Made by a program: the position numbers and the translations under genes
Assembly: GCA_963920525.1 (NCBI GenBank)
Contig: OY986440.1
Coordinates: 20,732,187 to 20,796,186 of the forward strand
Direction: 5' to 3'
DNA length: 64,000 nt
Source: Dichetophora obliterata
Lineage: Eukaryota; Arthropoda; Insecta; Diptera; Sciomyzidae
Shown here: positions 21,776 to 34,800 of the stretch, in pieces
How positions within the stretch are numbered: position 1 is the stretch's first letter
Layout: every line of letters starts with the position of its first letter
Notes under the pieces: generated by a model
Seen by the model: the letters and a program-made list of their open reading frames with translations, nothing else
Database searches by the model: none
What the model was told of the DNA's origin: nothing

Positions 21776-23833
21776 TTTTCCGATAATTGTGGCATGGTAT
21801 AATAATACAAAGGGATACTTTTGAAGTTAAAAAGTTTTTATGTTAATAATTTTTCTTTTAATAAGACACTTTTGTAGTAAATAAGCTTTCTTATACTAAA
21901 ATAAAAAGAAAACTTTTAAAATTAATGTGTATTCTTATTAAAAACAATAAGATTGTTCACAAAATTATTTGGTATAAAAAATGCTCAAAAACAATCTTTT
22001 TGGATGAAAACCATGGAGTAAGGTTACTTTGACTTTGTGTGAGCTTCACGTGAAATCTTAGTTTAAAAATGACAATAAGGACATTTACTTCGTGTGTGAA
22101 AACTTTTTCCGAAAATTGTGGCATGGTATATAATACAATAGGGATAATAGGGGGCAATAAATGACTGAGTTTGGAAAAAGAAGATACAAAAAAAGCATTT
22201 TGTAATATTTTGTGGAATTCCATAAATTTTAATGACACAATAGTGGTTATTTATTTTTGATAAGTAATTGTAATCTATTAAATTGTGAGCTTTTAGGTCA
22301 AGTAAGTTTGAGAAAGTTATTGTTATACTAAAAGTGTAAATCACTTTTCAAAATTTAAATATAAAGTACACGGAAATGAGATGATCTATTTATAGATATA
22401 CATATCTATATAGTACACATACACATATGTATGTGTATTTTGCTTTGGAATTGTTATAAAAAAAAATACAGTTCTCGATGCCACACATATTAGTTTGTTG
22501 TTTACAGCTTTTTAGCGCATACTGTTTACATGTTTCAATTTAAATATTCTTCAAAAACCAATATTGTGTTCTGGTTTATGTTCATAGGTATATATTACGT
22601 TTATGCCAGTAAAAAAAAAGGCCAAAAATTATTAAAGTATATATTTATATATGTGTATTGTATGTGAAACAACTTTTCTCACTTGCATTTTTTATTCATA
22701 CAAAGTATGTTAATTCAGAGTTTACATAATACATAAAAGTAATGGAAGCAGATTATAGTATATATATAAATTAGATATATATATATATATTCTTTTTTTT
22801 ACTCATATTTACTATCATAACTTATTTAAAAATAGTTATTGTATCAATGCTAAATATTAAATTTCTTGCATTATGTAATAGTTGTGTTTGAAAGACGAGC
22901 GCCGTTTAATGTGAAGCACTTCATGCTAGTATATAAATGATATAATTCAGAGTATGTACTTTGTGTTTGTGTGTGTGTTTCAATGATTGTGTGTACGAGT
23001 GAGCGTTACGTTTATTCGCTGTATGCTGCAGGAGCGTAGCAGCTTGTCACCCAAGACTGGTAGGACCAAAGGGCCATCGGAATGCTTTCCCGCAACGTTG
23101 GCTTTGACGTTGGTGCTTGCATGTGTGTGTGAGTCTGTATGTGTGTGTGTATGTAAGTGTCCCACCAGTATATGCTACACTTATTGCTCTTTAGCTTATG
23201 TGCACATATGTATATATTTATTTGTATATGTATATATTTAAAAATATTTTATCAAGCTGCTTTTTGACAGTCGAACACTGAAATTGAAAATTTTTCGGAT
23301 TTTTTTTTTTTTAATATTTTACATGCTTACAACCTCGATCATCGTGGGTTCATTCATTCGCTTAATTTAGGGTTTGTAGCATATTTTTAGGCAATGCTTA
23401 CTTAACTGCTGCTGATCAGAACGACACAACGGTTCTTTTAACTGCTTTGTTATGCCCAGCTTAACGGTTACATCTTCGCAGTGTATCCACAAATACAGTA
23501 AAAAAATCCTGCTAACGCTGTCTGTCTCTCTGCTACGTGAGTCTGTTACGTATTTAATGCTTTTGACATTTTTTTTCCTTTTTATATTCTACTAAATTGA
23601 ATTGTTTGAACTATTTTCACACTCCTTTTTCACGAAAAACGAAGAATTCATCACTTAAATTTAACTAATTAATTAATTTAGAATAACTGCTACTTAAAAC
23701 TCTTTTTTTTCTTAATGTGTTAGATTTTAATTTTAAAAATTATTAACAAATTTTCACATATATTTAACAACAACAATAAGCCGCAGCCGGAAAAGCACTA
23801 AATGATACATTTTTTGCTTGGCTTGCGAGACAT
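21776..23833. other. No gene supported; AT-rich with one GC island at 22980-23150
   Basis: The island 22980-23150 carries GT/TG repeats on both sides of a balanced 100-bp core (GAGCGTAGCAGCTTGTCACC). It is open for 60-80 codons on both strands, but nothing recognisable is encoded and the His/Thr string is just CA repeat. Short TA runs lie near 22770. The patch looks less repeat-derived than most of the window and may be unique regulatory or untranslated sequence. Confidence 0.4.
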
Positions 23834-24064
23834 TCATTCACCGTTGCTTCCGACGTCGTCGTCGTAGTCGTGCTCGCTTCGATACGGATAACCGAAAAGA
23901 GTGGCACCGCCGAGCCAGAGTGCATAGCCGAGGGTAGCTAACGGTAAGCGATACACTTGTGGAGAGCCTTTGAAGAAAGGCGAAACGATACTGAGGACGA
24001 CAACAACAAAAAAGCGTAAAAAACCTAGAAAAGGAATTCCGATTCGACTAAAGTAAAAAAGCAC
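23834..24064 (-). CDS. Candidate small membrane protein (76 aa), unrecognised
   Basis: The frame from ATG 24064 encodes two hydrophobic stretches, about residues 7-29 (GIPFLGF...VVVVLSIVSPF) and 40-60 (LPLATLGYALWLGGATLFGY). An acidic tail with HDYDDD precedes the stop. The base composition is clearly higher in G+C than the surroundings, and codon third positions are mixed rather than AT-saturated, which sets it apart from the chance frames nearby. No family was recognised. The frame begins 12 bases inside a TTTACTTTAG-like possible acceptor, so it could also be an exon piece. It may still be noncoding. Confidence 0.25.
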   Translation of the reverse strand: MLFYFSRIGIPFLGFLRFFVVVVLSIVSPFFKGSPQVYRLPLATLGYALWLGGATLFGYPYRSEHDYDDDVGSNGE

Positions 24065-24435
24065 AAACTACAGCAACAAAAAAAAAGCTCCACTGCAACG
24101 CATGACAGAACGTCGAATTTGTATTTGTGTTTGTTTGTTTGTTTGGCTGAGTCTTAGAATTTGATGCCATGGTAAAGGGTGGAGTGGATGTTCGACATTA
24201 AGAGCAGCTTCGGAATGTCACACATTGCTAAGCTAATAGTCAGGTTTGGCCATGTTTGACTTTGGACTTCAGGAGCTTTGCAGACATGAGTCAGTTGAAA
24301 GCCTGACCGCATTAACAAGTTTAATATTTTTTTGGAAAGGGGGTGCTTTTTATATATATATATATACATATCAAGCAATGACGGCATCAGGGTTGTAATT
24401 TACGACAAATTTTTGCATCAATTTTCGTAAAACGG
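24065..24435. other. No gene seen
   Basis: Contains GTTT repeats (24126-24146) and a TA run (24351-24366). A minus frame of 77 codons ending at 24154 is unrecognised. Confidence 0.45.
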
Positions 24436-24602
24436 CATTTTAGACATGGTGACGATATTGCTACGATTTCTCGCAGGGATTTTCTTTTCGTAAGAGCAGG
24501 ATAGAGAGAGAGACGAAAGCAAAAAATTCAGCCGTGCATCGTGTTCCTCGAACAAAAATCGCTAAGCGGTATCGTTGCAATATCGTCGCCATGTCTCAAA
24601 TG
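24436..24602. mobile_element. Short palindromic MITE-like element
   Basis: CATTTTAGACATGGTGACGA...TTGCTACGAT on the left is mirrored by the reverse complement of ATCGTTGCAATATCGTCGCC...CTCAAATG on the right. This gives about 32 bp of inverted repeat with few mismatches around a 100-bp centre. No coding frame. The superfamily is not determined, since no clear target duplication was seen. Confidence 0.55.
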
Positions 24603-24649
24603 TCCAACTAGCACACAAGCTCCTGTAAAGACAGTGGTAAGCTTTAAAG

Positions 24650-25557
24650 CAGCGATGCCCAGCGCCTAACTCTTTCGACTCTTTCCACTCTTTTACAGAA
24701 ACTTCAATATTTTCATGATTGTTGTTGTAGTTCGCCGAATTCAGTTTGCAATTTCAGCCTCGCTTCTTAATGTTATTGCTTATGTTCTTTCGAACCATCA
24801 ATAGCTGTTCTGCATTTGCATGTTGTTGCTTTTGTTCTTTGGCACCATCGATCGCCTCTATTTTGCGTTGTTTTGGCAATTGGCATTGTAGACGTTAACA
24901 GCATGCGTCATATTCTTTATATTTTTCGTTGTGCGAGTACACATTAAAAAAAGTTAGTGAATATTTGCAGGTGTGTACTTTTTATATATGTAGCATTAGA
25001 ACAAATTATTTTTATAGGAGTTATTATACCCTTGAAAAATGGCAAGAAAAGAATTTGTGGAAAACTGGGAGTTAACCTATTTTTTCATAGATAATAAAAG
25101 ATTGAAAAGTTTTTAATCTTGATAATATAACAGTTTAGTAAATAATAAAATAGCAAGATAATAAAGTATATAAAAAATTAAAATTAAAGCAAATAAAAAT
25201 TATTATAAGATAATAAAAAAAATGAAAAAACTTTTATAATAATAACAAATTCACAAAAAACAGAAAGTAAACAAGTAAAAACAAAAAGATTAAAAACTAT
25301 AAAACAAAAAATAAAAATAGGATATCTGAAAACCTCCGATGTATTCTGACTAGCAAAAAACTGAAACATTTGGAATTACTTGATTCATTATTTTTACAGT
25401 GTACATATACATATGTTCTCTGTCGCAGACTCTGCCAGCACAATAACAGTATTATTGGCAATTCGTCATTGCATCCAGATTTAAATATTTTTTGATGTTG
25501 TTGCTTTTTGTTGTTGTTGTTTTTGCACTCTTCAAATAATTTTCGTGGGCATCGCTG
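24650..25557. mobile_element. Non-autonomous hAT element (908 bp)
   Basis: CAGCGATGCCCA opens the element and TGGGCATCGCTG closes it (12-bp perfect inverted repeat). The 8-bp target duplication CTTTAAAG is exact at 24642-24649 and 25558-25565 and is itself palindromic. The inside contains duplicated TTGTTCTTT(C/G)G-ACCATC-ATCG blocks near 24790 and 24850 and GTT repeats near 25510. Open frames across it are not protein families. Confidence 0.9.
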
Positions 25558-25565
25558 CTTTAAAG

Positions 25566-26098
25566 CATTCAAGGGCATTCTGCCCCTCGCAGGCAAAGAG
25601 CTTTTCTCTGCCACAATTTGTGTTTTCAAATATTCGACAAAATGTAAAAACCGGTTTTGTACAAAAGCAGTTGGTTACATAGTCCTAAATCTAATAAAAA
25701 ATTCATAGAAAAATCAAGGGCATCGTATATTTTTTTTATACATAGTCCATTTAAATAAAAGTAAACTAATACATTAACTGCATCTTTATGTATAAAAAAA
25801 CGAAGGCTGAACGTGATGAAAGAAACAAGCAACAATATTTTTTGGTATTGAAAAATGTAGTGTTTACCGTGTCTCGCACCACATTCAGCTTTTGTTTCGC
25901 CATACACAAAGATGCAATAAGACAAAAACTATAGTATTAATATTAAATTCATATATGTATAAGGACTGTATCGAAAAGAAACTCCGCATTTAATTTAATC
26001 TGTATTTTCAAATATATTAAAGTATTTCTTTTTTAAAGCCAGGTATCACTTGAAGACACATTTATGAAAAATATTAAATAGTTTTGATAACAAATAAT
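25566..26098. other. No gene seen; possible transposon terminus near 25961
   Basis: AAGGACTGTATCGAAAAGAA at 25961-25980 looks like the end of the Tc1-like element whose pseudogene follows. The matching other end was not found. The minus frame at 25626-25925 is unrecognised. Confidence 0.4.
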
Positions 26099-27671
26099 TT
26101 AGGTTTTAAATGTCTTTCGAATTTTTTGTTTAACGCTCTTCATCAAACGTTGTACTACATCTTTCTTTAGGGTAAAAGATGCTCTTTGCCAATTCCGTTT
26201 GATGTCTGTGAAATTTTTGGCACATTTTCCGGTTTTCTTTAAACTTTGCTTCATTAGAGCCCAGTAACACTCTATTGGTCGTAGTTCAGTGGAGCATTTG
26301 GCGGATTTTACTCTTTTTCAATGAAATTGATAGCATCATTGCCCTTAAGCAGCTTTAATGTTGATGTGGCGTAATGAGCTGAAGTCAGATCGGGCCAGAA
26401 TATAGTCGGCACCTTGTGCAGCTTGTAGAATGTTATGAGCCGTTTCTGGAGGCACTCCTTTTGGTAAATTTTTGCGTTAATTGTCTCTGTTGTGACAAAT
26501 ATTAGTGATTTCAGGCCATATGAACAAATCGCCTGCCAAATGAGAACCTTGCTTATGAACTTTTCGACTTCTACCGTCTTGACGGAGTTGTTGACATCCT
26601 CACCTTTAGCTTTTTTATAATATTGGGGACCAGGAAATGTAGAACAGTCAAACTTTAAATACGTTTCGTCATCCATATACTAACACACTAAATTTTTTCC
26701 TTGTTAACCCTTTATCGCTCCGTGTTGCAGATCTGCAACATTTAGAAATTGCTCTCGAAAAATAACTCAAAGAGATCAAATTTAATCGGAATTCTTATAA
26801 ATGACTCATGAACATTCCAAATAACTCTAACTTTCCAATTAGAGAGTAAATCCATCAACAGTTATTATTTATGTTTAGTTGCAACAGCTTAATTGTGAAA
26901 TTGGCAGCATTTTGTGTTTAGTAATATTTTTAATATATTTTTAAATGACTTAAATTGTAATAAAAAGTGTTAATAATTAAAAAAAAAATTAACAAATTTT
27001 TAATTAGTTATTAAACTATATTAATCATGAATTATTAAAATCAATGTTATATTCCCTGAAATATGTAAATATTTATACCTGCAAAAAAAGATTTTTTGCA
27101 AATATTTTTGTAGATAAAGTATTAGTTTCAAAACAAAAGGTGTTTTTTATTTATTTTTACGACAGTTTAAAAAATTTTTAGGTAAAAACTTGAAATTGGC
27201 GTCATTGAGCGATAAAGGGTTAAGACGATGATAAAACTTGTGTACGCTTCTTCCCCATTGTTTCATGTTTTTAGTCACTTTCGGTGCTTTTTGTTTTTTA
27301 TATGTCTTTAAGTTGTTGCGCTGCTTCACTCTTTGTATCATTCCAGCCGTTGTTTAACCTTGTTTGGCTAGGTCCCGGATAGGCATCGAAGGATTCTTCT
27401 TTATCAAGATCAACAACTTTAGCTCCAAATCAGGACCACGTGGACCTTTTTTTCGACCACTTTATGGTGAATTCGATAGAGTGGCGTGTTCGCCATAAAG
27501 TTCCACTATATTTTTGATTGATTTGTGTGGAACCTTATATCGTTTTGCTAGTGCACGATATGAAACTCCTTTTAATGTACTGTAATTCTACAAAATTTGT
27601 TTTCGCACTTTCAATGAAATTTTCATACATGCTTGTGTTGTGGTGCTTGTGTTGGAGTTTCGGTTACCCAT
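26099..27671 (-). pseudogene. Tc1/mariner-superfamily transposase pseudogene split by a MITE
   Basis: From ATG 27671 the minus strand reads MGNRNSNTSTTTQACMKISL, then a helix-turn-helix segment (GVSYRALAKRYKVPHKSIKN) with in-frame stops. After the 26708-27219 insertion, the frame resumes with MDDETYLKFDCSTFPGPQYY (catalytic D at MDDE), then VPTIFWPDLTSAHYA for the second D. The last part, after a frameshift, is STELRPIECYWALMKQSLKK with the E, ending at TAA 26099-26101. Order and motifs fit a Tc1-like transposase whose exact clade is not assigned. Stops, a frameshift and the insertion make it non-functional. Confidence 0.78.
26708..27219. mobile_element. piggyBac-type MITE (512 bp) in the pseudogene
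   Basis: CCCTTTATCGCTC starts the element and GAGCGATAAAGGG ends it, a perfect 13-bp inverted repeat. It is flanked on both sides by TTAA (26704-26707 and 27220-27223). TTAA duplication with CCC/GGG ends is the signature of piggyBac transposition. No coding frame is present. Removing it rejoins the transposase reading, so it arrived after the transposon. Confidence 0.92.
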
Positions 27672-28415
27672 TTCTTGTAGGGACGTATACATGAGTTTCG
27701 GTTACTTTCTTCCCGAGACTCTTGCTAGCATAACTGAAACTTTGTATGAAGAAACTTTGTACTGAACCAAAATTTCAGTTGAGAAAAACGGTTTTTTTAG
27801 TTAAATAACCGATAGTCTTTTTGTAGGGATGTTTGCTACAAACGAAGTCGAAAGTGTAGTTTTTTTGCATGTGACTTACCTAAATACATTTCTAACTAAT
27901 TTTTCTGCTAAAACTATGGAAAAATAACTGTTTCTTTGTTGTATTAAATAAGTCCAATTTTATTATTAATAGTAACATTTTCAAATTTAAGTTGCATTTT
28001 TTATACCTAAGTTTAGCGCACGTTATGCTAAATTGGGAAGCACAATTCATTGTTTTCTAGTGAGCAGCACAAAATTGCAGTGATATTATATATATATATA
28101 TATTAATCTAAATATAAGTCAGTTTGTCTTTTTTATATATAAATAGCATTTATAAATAATATAAATAAACTGGTAATACATAGCTGTTTAAGTAATTAAA
28201 ATATTTTTACGTTTCTATGCAGCATATACAGATTGATTGCACTCTACACAAATAATTTGTGTTTATATCAACTAATTTTTTTTTACCTAATATTCTAGTG
28301 TGATGATTTTCTTTTATAATTTTATGTTTTAATATGTATAAGAAGTATATAATAAAAAATTTCTTAGTGTTACATAATTAAATATTTAATTTTTTAATAA
28401 TTCTATTTTTAATTA
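27672..28415. other. No gene seen; downstream of Gat
   Basis: Tandem GAGTTTCGGTTAC blocks (27656-27706) and a TA run (28088-28104) occur. Otherwise very AT-rich and without recognisable features. Confidence 0.45.
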
Positions 28416-28421
28416 TTTATT
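28416..28421 (-). promoter_or_regulatory. Candidate poly(A) signal of Gat
   Basis: TTTATT on the plus strand gives AATAAA on the minus strand about 316 bases beyond the Gat stop codon. It is the first such hexamer downstream. AT-rich sequence makes chance occurrence likely. Confidence 0.3.
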
Positions 28422-28736
28422 ATTTAGAACTTTTAGATTTGTTGTAGATATGTTTTTTTTTATATATAATTTAAATTATATATTAAAATCTTTTAGAATC
28501 AAATACTGACCGACAGACAAAACGATCTATATCATTGAAATTATGCATATAAGTATTTTTAACGTTTTAACTTTACACACGCAGTTGGTGTCTTTTAGAT
28601 TTTTGTTAAATAAAACAAAATATAAAAAGCAGTGACAGCGATGACATAACGATTACTATAGCCTTATATGTAAGAAGTAAGCTTAGTTTGCGATGATAAC
28701 TTATGATTAATTATGTAAGCAATCAATTAAGTTAAT

Positions 28737-28835
28737 CTACAGTGCATAAAACTCGGCTTGCTTTTCAGCTTCCTGTTGCATTTTCTCTCGTAGCCCCTTG
28801 ATGTCCTCATCTATTCGCACAATAAGACGCATTTT
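28737..28835 (-). CDS. Gat: Gat coding exon 11 (C-terminal tail)
   Basis: Encodes [20 protein letters not shown], then [12 protein letters not shown] and the TAG stop at 28739-28737. The tail is charged and probably helical, facing the cytosol. The acceptor (CTGTTTAAAG|AAA) is weaker than the others. Confidence 0.88.
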   Translation of the reverse strand, partial: KMRLIVRIDEDIKGLREKMQQEAEKQAEFYAL

Positions 28836-31800
28836 CTTTAAACAGAATATACAATAAAAATATTTTTTAAGTTAAAATTTATATACCAGGCACTTGAGCT
28901 CCATGAAGATGAGTAAAATTTCTATGTTCAAAAGTTGACATGCAAAATGTATATTAAATAATATTATTACCGTTGCTGCGTCTCCCGGCGTTTTCTTCCA
29001 TAACCAGAACATATAAGCGGGAATGTATAACATCGAGGATAATGCCGAGATCCAGCCCAATACATGCGCCCACCATGGATAGCTATAGTCAAGATATTTA
29101 ATAGGTGTCCATTGCACAATGTTGAAGAAGAAAACACCCTGTAACAAGTGAGCAGCGACATATTTTCACAGCTATTGTAACTAATTTTGAAAGATTTTGT
29201 TGAAAAGGAGAAAAGACTTACCAAACATATCATGGGTGTGGTGACACACCAACAGAACTTCCACCAAGCCATCGGATAGTAGCCAATCATATCTTTGATG
29301 CCATCATAGAATCGATCTACACCATAGCACCATGAAATCGATACACATTCAAAGAATATCAGCCAAAGCAGACAGAATCCACTCACAGCATATGAATCGA
29401 GAATTTGAAAGATATACATGCCACCCTAGATATATTTAAGTAGAAATTATTAGAGGTATTCCATGTGATATTGTGTGGAATAATGTGATGTGCCCAACCT
29501 GTGATATGCAAGTGAGACCAACGAGATAGCTTAGAGCGCAAACTATAGCGATAAAGATTTCTTTGCGTTTGCGCAACAGCTGCGGCCACTCATCAATAAT
29601 AGCCGTGATAAAGCCCTCCATGGTACAGAATTGAGAATCTAGACCTATAAGCAGCAACATGAAGAAGAATAGACAGGACCAGAGCGGGGAGCCAGGCAAT
29701 TGCAGCACTGCTGATGGGTAGACTAAAAATGCCAAACCAGGACCTAAGATTATGAAAAGAAAACAAAAAAAAAATGTTTTTATGTATGTAAAAAAAACTG
29801 GAAAAAGTTCATAAAATATTAACTATACAGTACTATAACTGGGTACATGTATCATAAAGTATATATAGTTTCCATTAAAATATATACAAATAAATCCACT
29901 CGAGTGAAGAAGAACAGTAAAGTAAAACCTTAGTTGAATCGGAGAAGGTCCGAATATGATATGGATAGACCCGTAGCCAGAAATTTCTTCAGTGGGGAGG
30001 GGGTTTCCATATAGAGTTTTTAAGCAAAATTGATTTTAATGATTATTATTTTTACTATTAATATTGTTCTCGAATATGACACTTATTTTTTTTTAAGTAT
30101 CAGTGTCAAAGTGGTCTTCATGACTACTGTACTGTAGTATATATATTTTTTATTTATTTTTATTTTATTTAATTCAGTCTACTAATACAAGATCTAACAA
30201 ACTACTTCATGATTGCAAAAGCTTTATCCACCAATAATAAGAGATATCTTACATTATTAAATATAACAACAGCGAAAATTAGTTTAACATTTTAAAAACT
30301 TTATTTTTAAATACAATGAAATTATCACTAAAATCAATATATTAGGCAATTAAGTTACAATTAACTAAACTTCTAGACATTGGCTCATTCATGCCATAAT
30401 TAGTTCTATGAAATGGAACGCAGAACAAAGAACTCTTCCTCAATGATCGAATCGGAGCATAGAACGGAAATTACTAAAGTAATTCCGGACAATCTATACT
30501 GCTATCTAAAATGCGTTTGATAAATAAAACGCTCTGTGCTTACCTTCTTTGCGACAATTTTTGTAAGCCTAACAATTTGCAGCGCGCATCATAAGATGGC
30601 ATATTCTCAAAAGAAAATCTACGGCGTTCAATCTAGTGAACCTTTTTTGAATGCGTTTAATACGACTGATCTCACACTTCTAGCACGGGTCCCACACAAT
30701 ACTCGAGTATTCAAGTTGAGACCTTACTAAACTAACTCAAATTGTTTTTGCCATGAAGGGATCTAAAAATTCTGTTGAATTTCGTTTTAAAAAACCAAGT
30801 TGAGAACAGGCTTTAGATATCATAAATGAAAGCTTGCTATCAAATATTATGCCTAAATCTTTTATAATATCATCTCTTAGAAAAACGCTGCTGTTTGCAT
30901 AAGAATAATTATATAAAATCGGAGAATTCTTGTGGGAGTAACTCAAAACTTTACTTTTAGAATAATTTAAATTCATTCCATTATATATAATTCATATTCC
31001 ACCATATAAGAAATGGTCTTATGTCTTCCTTTAAATTGAAGCAATCTAAAATATGCTCAACTTTGATAAAAATTTTGAAGTCGTTCGCATATAACAGGCA
31101 TTTGCTGAATTGAAAAATTTGGGGAATATCATTAATAAACAAACTGAAAAGCAAAGGGCCTAAGTGACTACCTTGTGTTAGGCCAGCATTAACAGTAATG
31201 GGCTTTGAATAATGGTTATCTACCTAAACAATTAATTGTCGATTTGATAAATAGGTTGAAATCCATCTCAGAAATACGGAATGAAACCTTAACTTTTAAA
31301 GTTTTAGTAATGAAATCGAATGAACCAAACTATCATACGCTTTTACAAAATCGGTATAGAGTACATCAACTTGCAAGCCATCTTCAACAGTATTGAGCAA
31401 AAAAAATGGGTTGATCTGCCCGCGAAAAAACCAAAATATTGACTTTTTACTCAAAAATTATTTTTGTTGTAAAAATTAAATCAATTAAAAATTGTACATC
31501 TGAATACCTTTTATATGACATAGCATTTATTTCAAAAATTCTTCTAGCTAAGTGCAATAATTATTTTACTGTTTTTGTCACCAAAACAACAAGAGTACCA
31601 CCCCACCTTTGATTTTTTTCGCGAAATTTATTTTTTCCAAAATGTTGTTTTTATATTTTTTTACAAAAAAGTCAAGTCTCAAAAATAGTTTATGTGAAAA
31701 ATTACCCCAATATCTCTTTCCAATCAAAAGTTATGGCTAAAAATCTATTTTTTCATACCAGACTATTAATAAAACTTAGTTTTGTGTTAAAATTCTCTAT

Positions 31801-34800
31801 ATAGTTTGAACGTCCCCATTTATCTCTAAGAATGCAGTTGTGTGTCTAGAGTAATTACGAACATTTTGGATTATATTAAATCTTCCTTATAGTAATCTAC
31901 TTAGTTTTTGCCACCCCACCCCCCGCCCCCCTCCTGTTAAATTTGTTTTGTTGTGATGGCTCTATTTTTTCTCACTATTGTGTCACCGTTGTCACTTCGT
32001 TCTTTGTCAGTGGTACTTTAAATGTTGTATATATTTTTTTTTTTTTTTGGATTCGCCCGGAGGTATGAAATCTTCCAAAGATACGTATACCCGTCCTATA
32101 CGCATGCACGATTCACATTCTAAAATCTGCCCGAATCAGCCGGGACAGATAGAATGCACCTACGTACTAAAACATACCCCCTATTGACAATTAGGATTTT
32201 CCACTAAGCACATTAATTGGCTTTTCAGCGGAATTTAAAAATTGAATATATATAAACGCGTATTTAAGTATACTTGATTCTATATAAATAAGCAACATCG
32301 AATTAAATAATAGTAATTATCAATTTAAGGTACCCGAAAAACAATCAAAAACACTAAACTCATTTTAACTGGTTTGCGGCCATTGTCCAACCCAAGGACC
32401 TACGTGGAAATGAGATAAATCTCATATCCGCCAAATCAAAATCCCAATTAGTTGGATATGCATTTGGGCCAACGCAAGCATAAACTTGCATGGAAAAGAG
32501 ATATACTCTGGCACACCAATCCAGGTGATAGTGTGAGTTCAGTCTAATTTCAAATCAGGAAACCACGTGAGCACGTAAATCCCAATTCGATTAAAAATTA
32601 AATTATTGAATAATTAAAAAGTAAGTTTTAAACGATTCATATTTGATGGTGCTTACTTTATAAAACATAATATCGAGACAAAAAAGAGAAACAGAACAAT
32701 CTCAATTGCCAATATTACATTGTTATAAAATTGCGTTAGGTATAATAGGATGAAGTTAAATTGATTTAATTATTTAAATGTAATATAATTTTCCGTTTTA
32801 AGACGTCTACCGAATCAGAAAAATTAATCATGTTGAAGTTATCATTGAAATCACTGCACATACATCGTAAAGGTTCATGAAGAGCGTAATTAGAACTGCA
32901 CTGACTCAACTTGAAAAACAGAAAATGTCTAGTTCCTCTCCTTGGGATGTTAAAATTTAGAGCTGAGATGAGATATTCCGAATTAATCTCGCCACGAAGT
33001 AATTTATACAGAAACATGACATTAAGCATCATTCTTCTGCTTCTTAGGGAAGGTAGTTAAATAATTTTAAGGCGTATTTCATAAGATGGAAGCATAATAT
33101 TGGGGTTCCAACGACTATGACGTAAAGCAAAAAGTAAAAACTGTTTTTGAACGGATTCTATGGCGTCGATGTAGACATTATATTGTGGGTTCCATACAAC
33201 TGATGCATATTCAAGAATTGGCCTTACGAGAGAGGTATATAATAATTTAGTAGTAAAGGGATCACTGAATTCTTTAGCCCATCTTTTAATGAAACCAAGG
33301 ACTCCTCTTACCTTATTTATCACCATATTAACGTGGAGATTGAAGCGAAGTTTTGAATCCATAATAACACCAAGATCGAGAAAACTGGAAACTATTTCTA
33401 AGTTAGTGTTATTTATAGTGTAATTTATGTTACTAGCAGATCTTAGCGAGAATGTCATTTGCTTACATTTTTTTAAGTTGAGATTTAATATATTTAAGCT
33501 ACACCAGTCCACAAGTCTATTTAGATCAGATTGTAAAAGATGTCGTTCTTTGGGTGATTTGTAACAAAGAAACAGTTTCACGTCGTCAGCGTACATTAAG
33601 ACGTTACAGTGTTTTATTACCGAAGGAAGATCATTAATGAATAGTAAAAACAAAACCGGTCCAAGATGACTGCCCTGAGGAACGCCAGAAGTGACCGAAA
33701 TACTTTTTGAAAGAGAATTCTTATATAAAACCTTTTAAGTACGTCTAGATAAATATGAATTTATCCAATTTAATAATGTGACAGGAAACCCAATAAGGTG
33801 GAGTTTTTTCAAAAGAAGATTATGATTAACACTGTCGAAAGCTTTGCTAAAGTCCGTATAAATAACATCAGTCTGCAGTCCCAAAGTAAAACCATTTATA
33901 ACACGCGTAGTAAACTCTAAGAGGTTTGTTGTAGTGGACTTACCCTTCAGAAAACCATGTTGAAAGACAGAAATGGTGGAAGACACGGAGTGGGTTAATT
34001 GATCAGTTATGATTTTCTCAAATAACTTAGGGATTGCACTTAATTTTGCAATTCCTCGATAGTTAGAAACATCTATCTTGGAGCCAGATTTATGAAGGGG
34101 TATAATATAAGAATCCTTCCATATAATAGGAAAATAACCACTATGCAAGGAAATATTAAAAATGTTTGCTAGAGGAGTACACAGGTTTGTAGCACATTGC
34201 TTTAAAATACAGCTTGGAGTTTTATCAGGGCCGGTCGTAAAAGAAGATTTTACTTGTCGAAGATAACACATGACAATATTTGGGTCTATTACAGGAGTTT
34301 CAAAAGAGTTAACTGGCGGGAGAAAAGGATACACCGTGCTAGTATTAAATGGTATATCGGAGTAAGTTGATTTAAAGAAGTTTGCAAACATGTTAGAAAT
34401 CACATTGTCACAAGATGATTCTTCCTGATTGAATTTCATAAGGGGTGGAAAACTGGAGGCTTTACGTTTTGAGTTAACAAAACTATAGAAAGGTTTTGGA
34501 TCATCTTTAAATTGAGATTTTATGTTAATTATATAAGCAGAATAGCATTGTTTATTTAATAGTTGATATCTATAACGACAAGAAGAATAGGAAGTAAAGT
34601 CTAAACTAGAACCAGATATTTTATATTTTTTAAATAAACGATTTTTTAAATTTTTAAGTGCCTTTAGATCATTTGTTAGCCAGGGTGGATTTAAAGGATT
34701 GGAGAAACACCTTTTTTTGGGACGGACAATATGAAACACCTTTGCAGAGTATCATTGAAAAACTGTACAGAAGATTACATTGTCCGTTTTCTTAAAATTA

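Noticed and set aside
22063..22344. 93-codon overlapping minus ORFs
   Set aside because: Two overlapping frames in AT-rich sequence around a fold-back-arm fragment. No codon bias or motifs.
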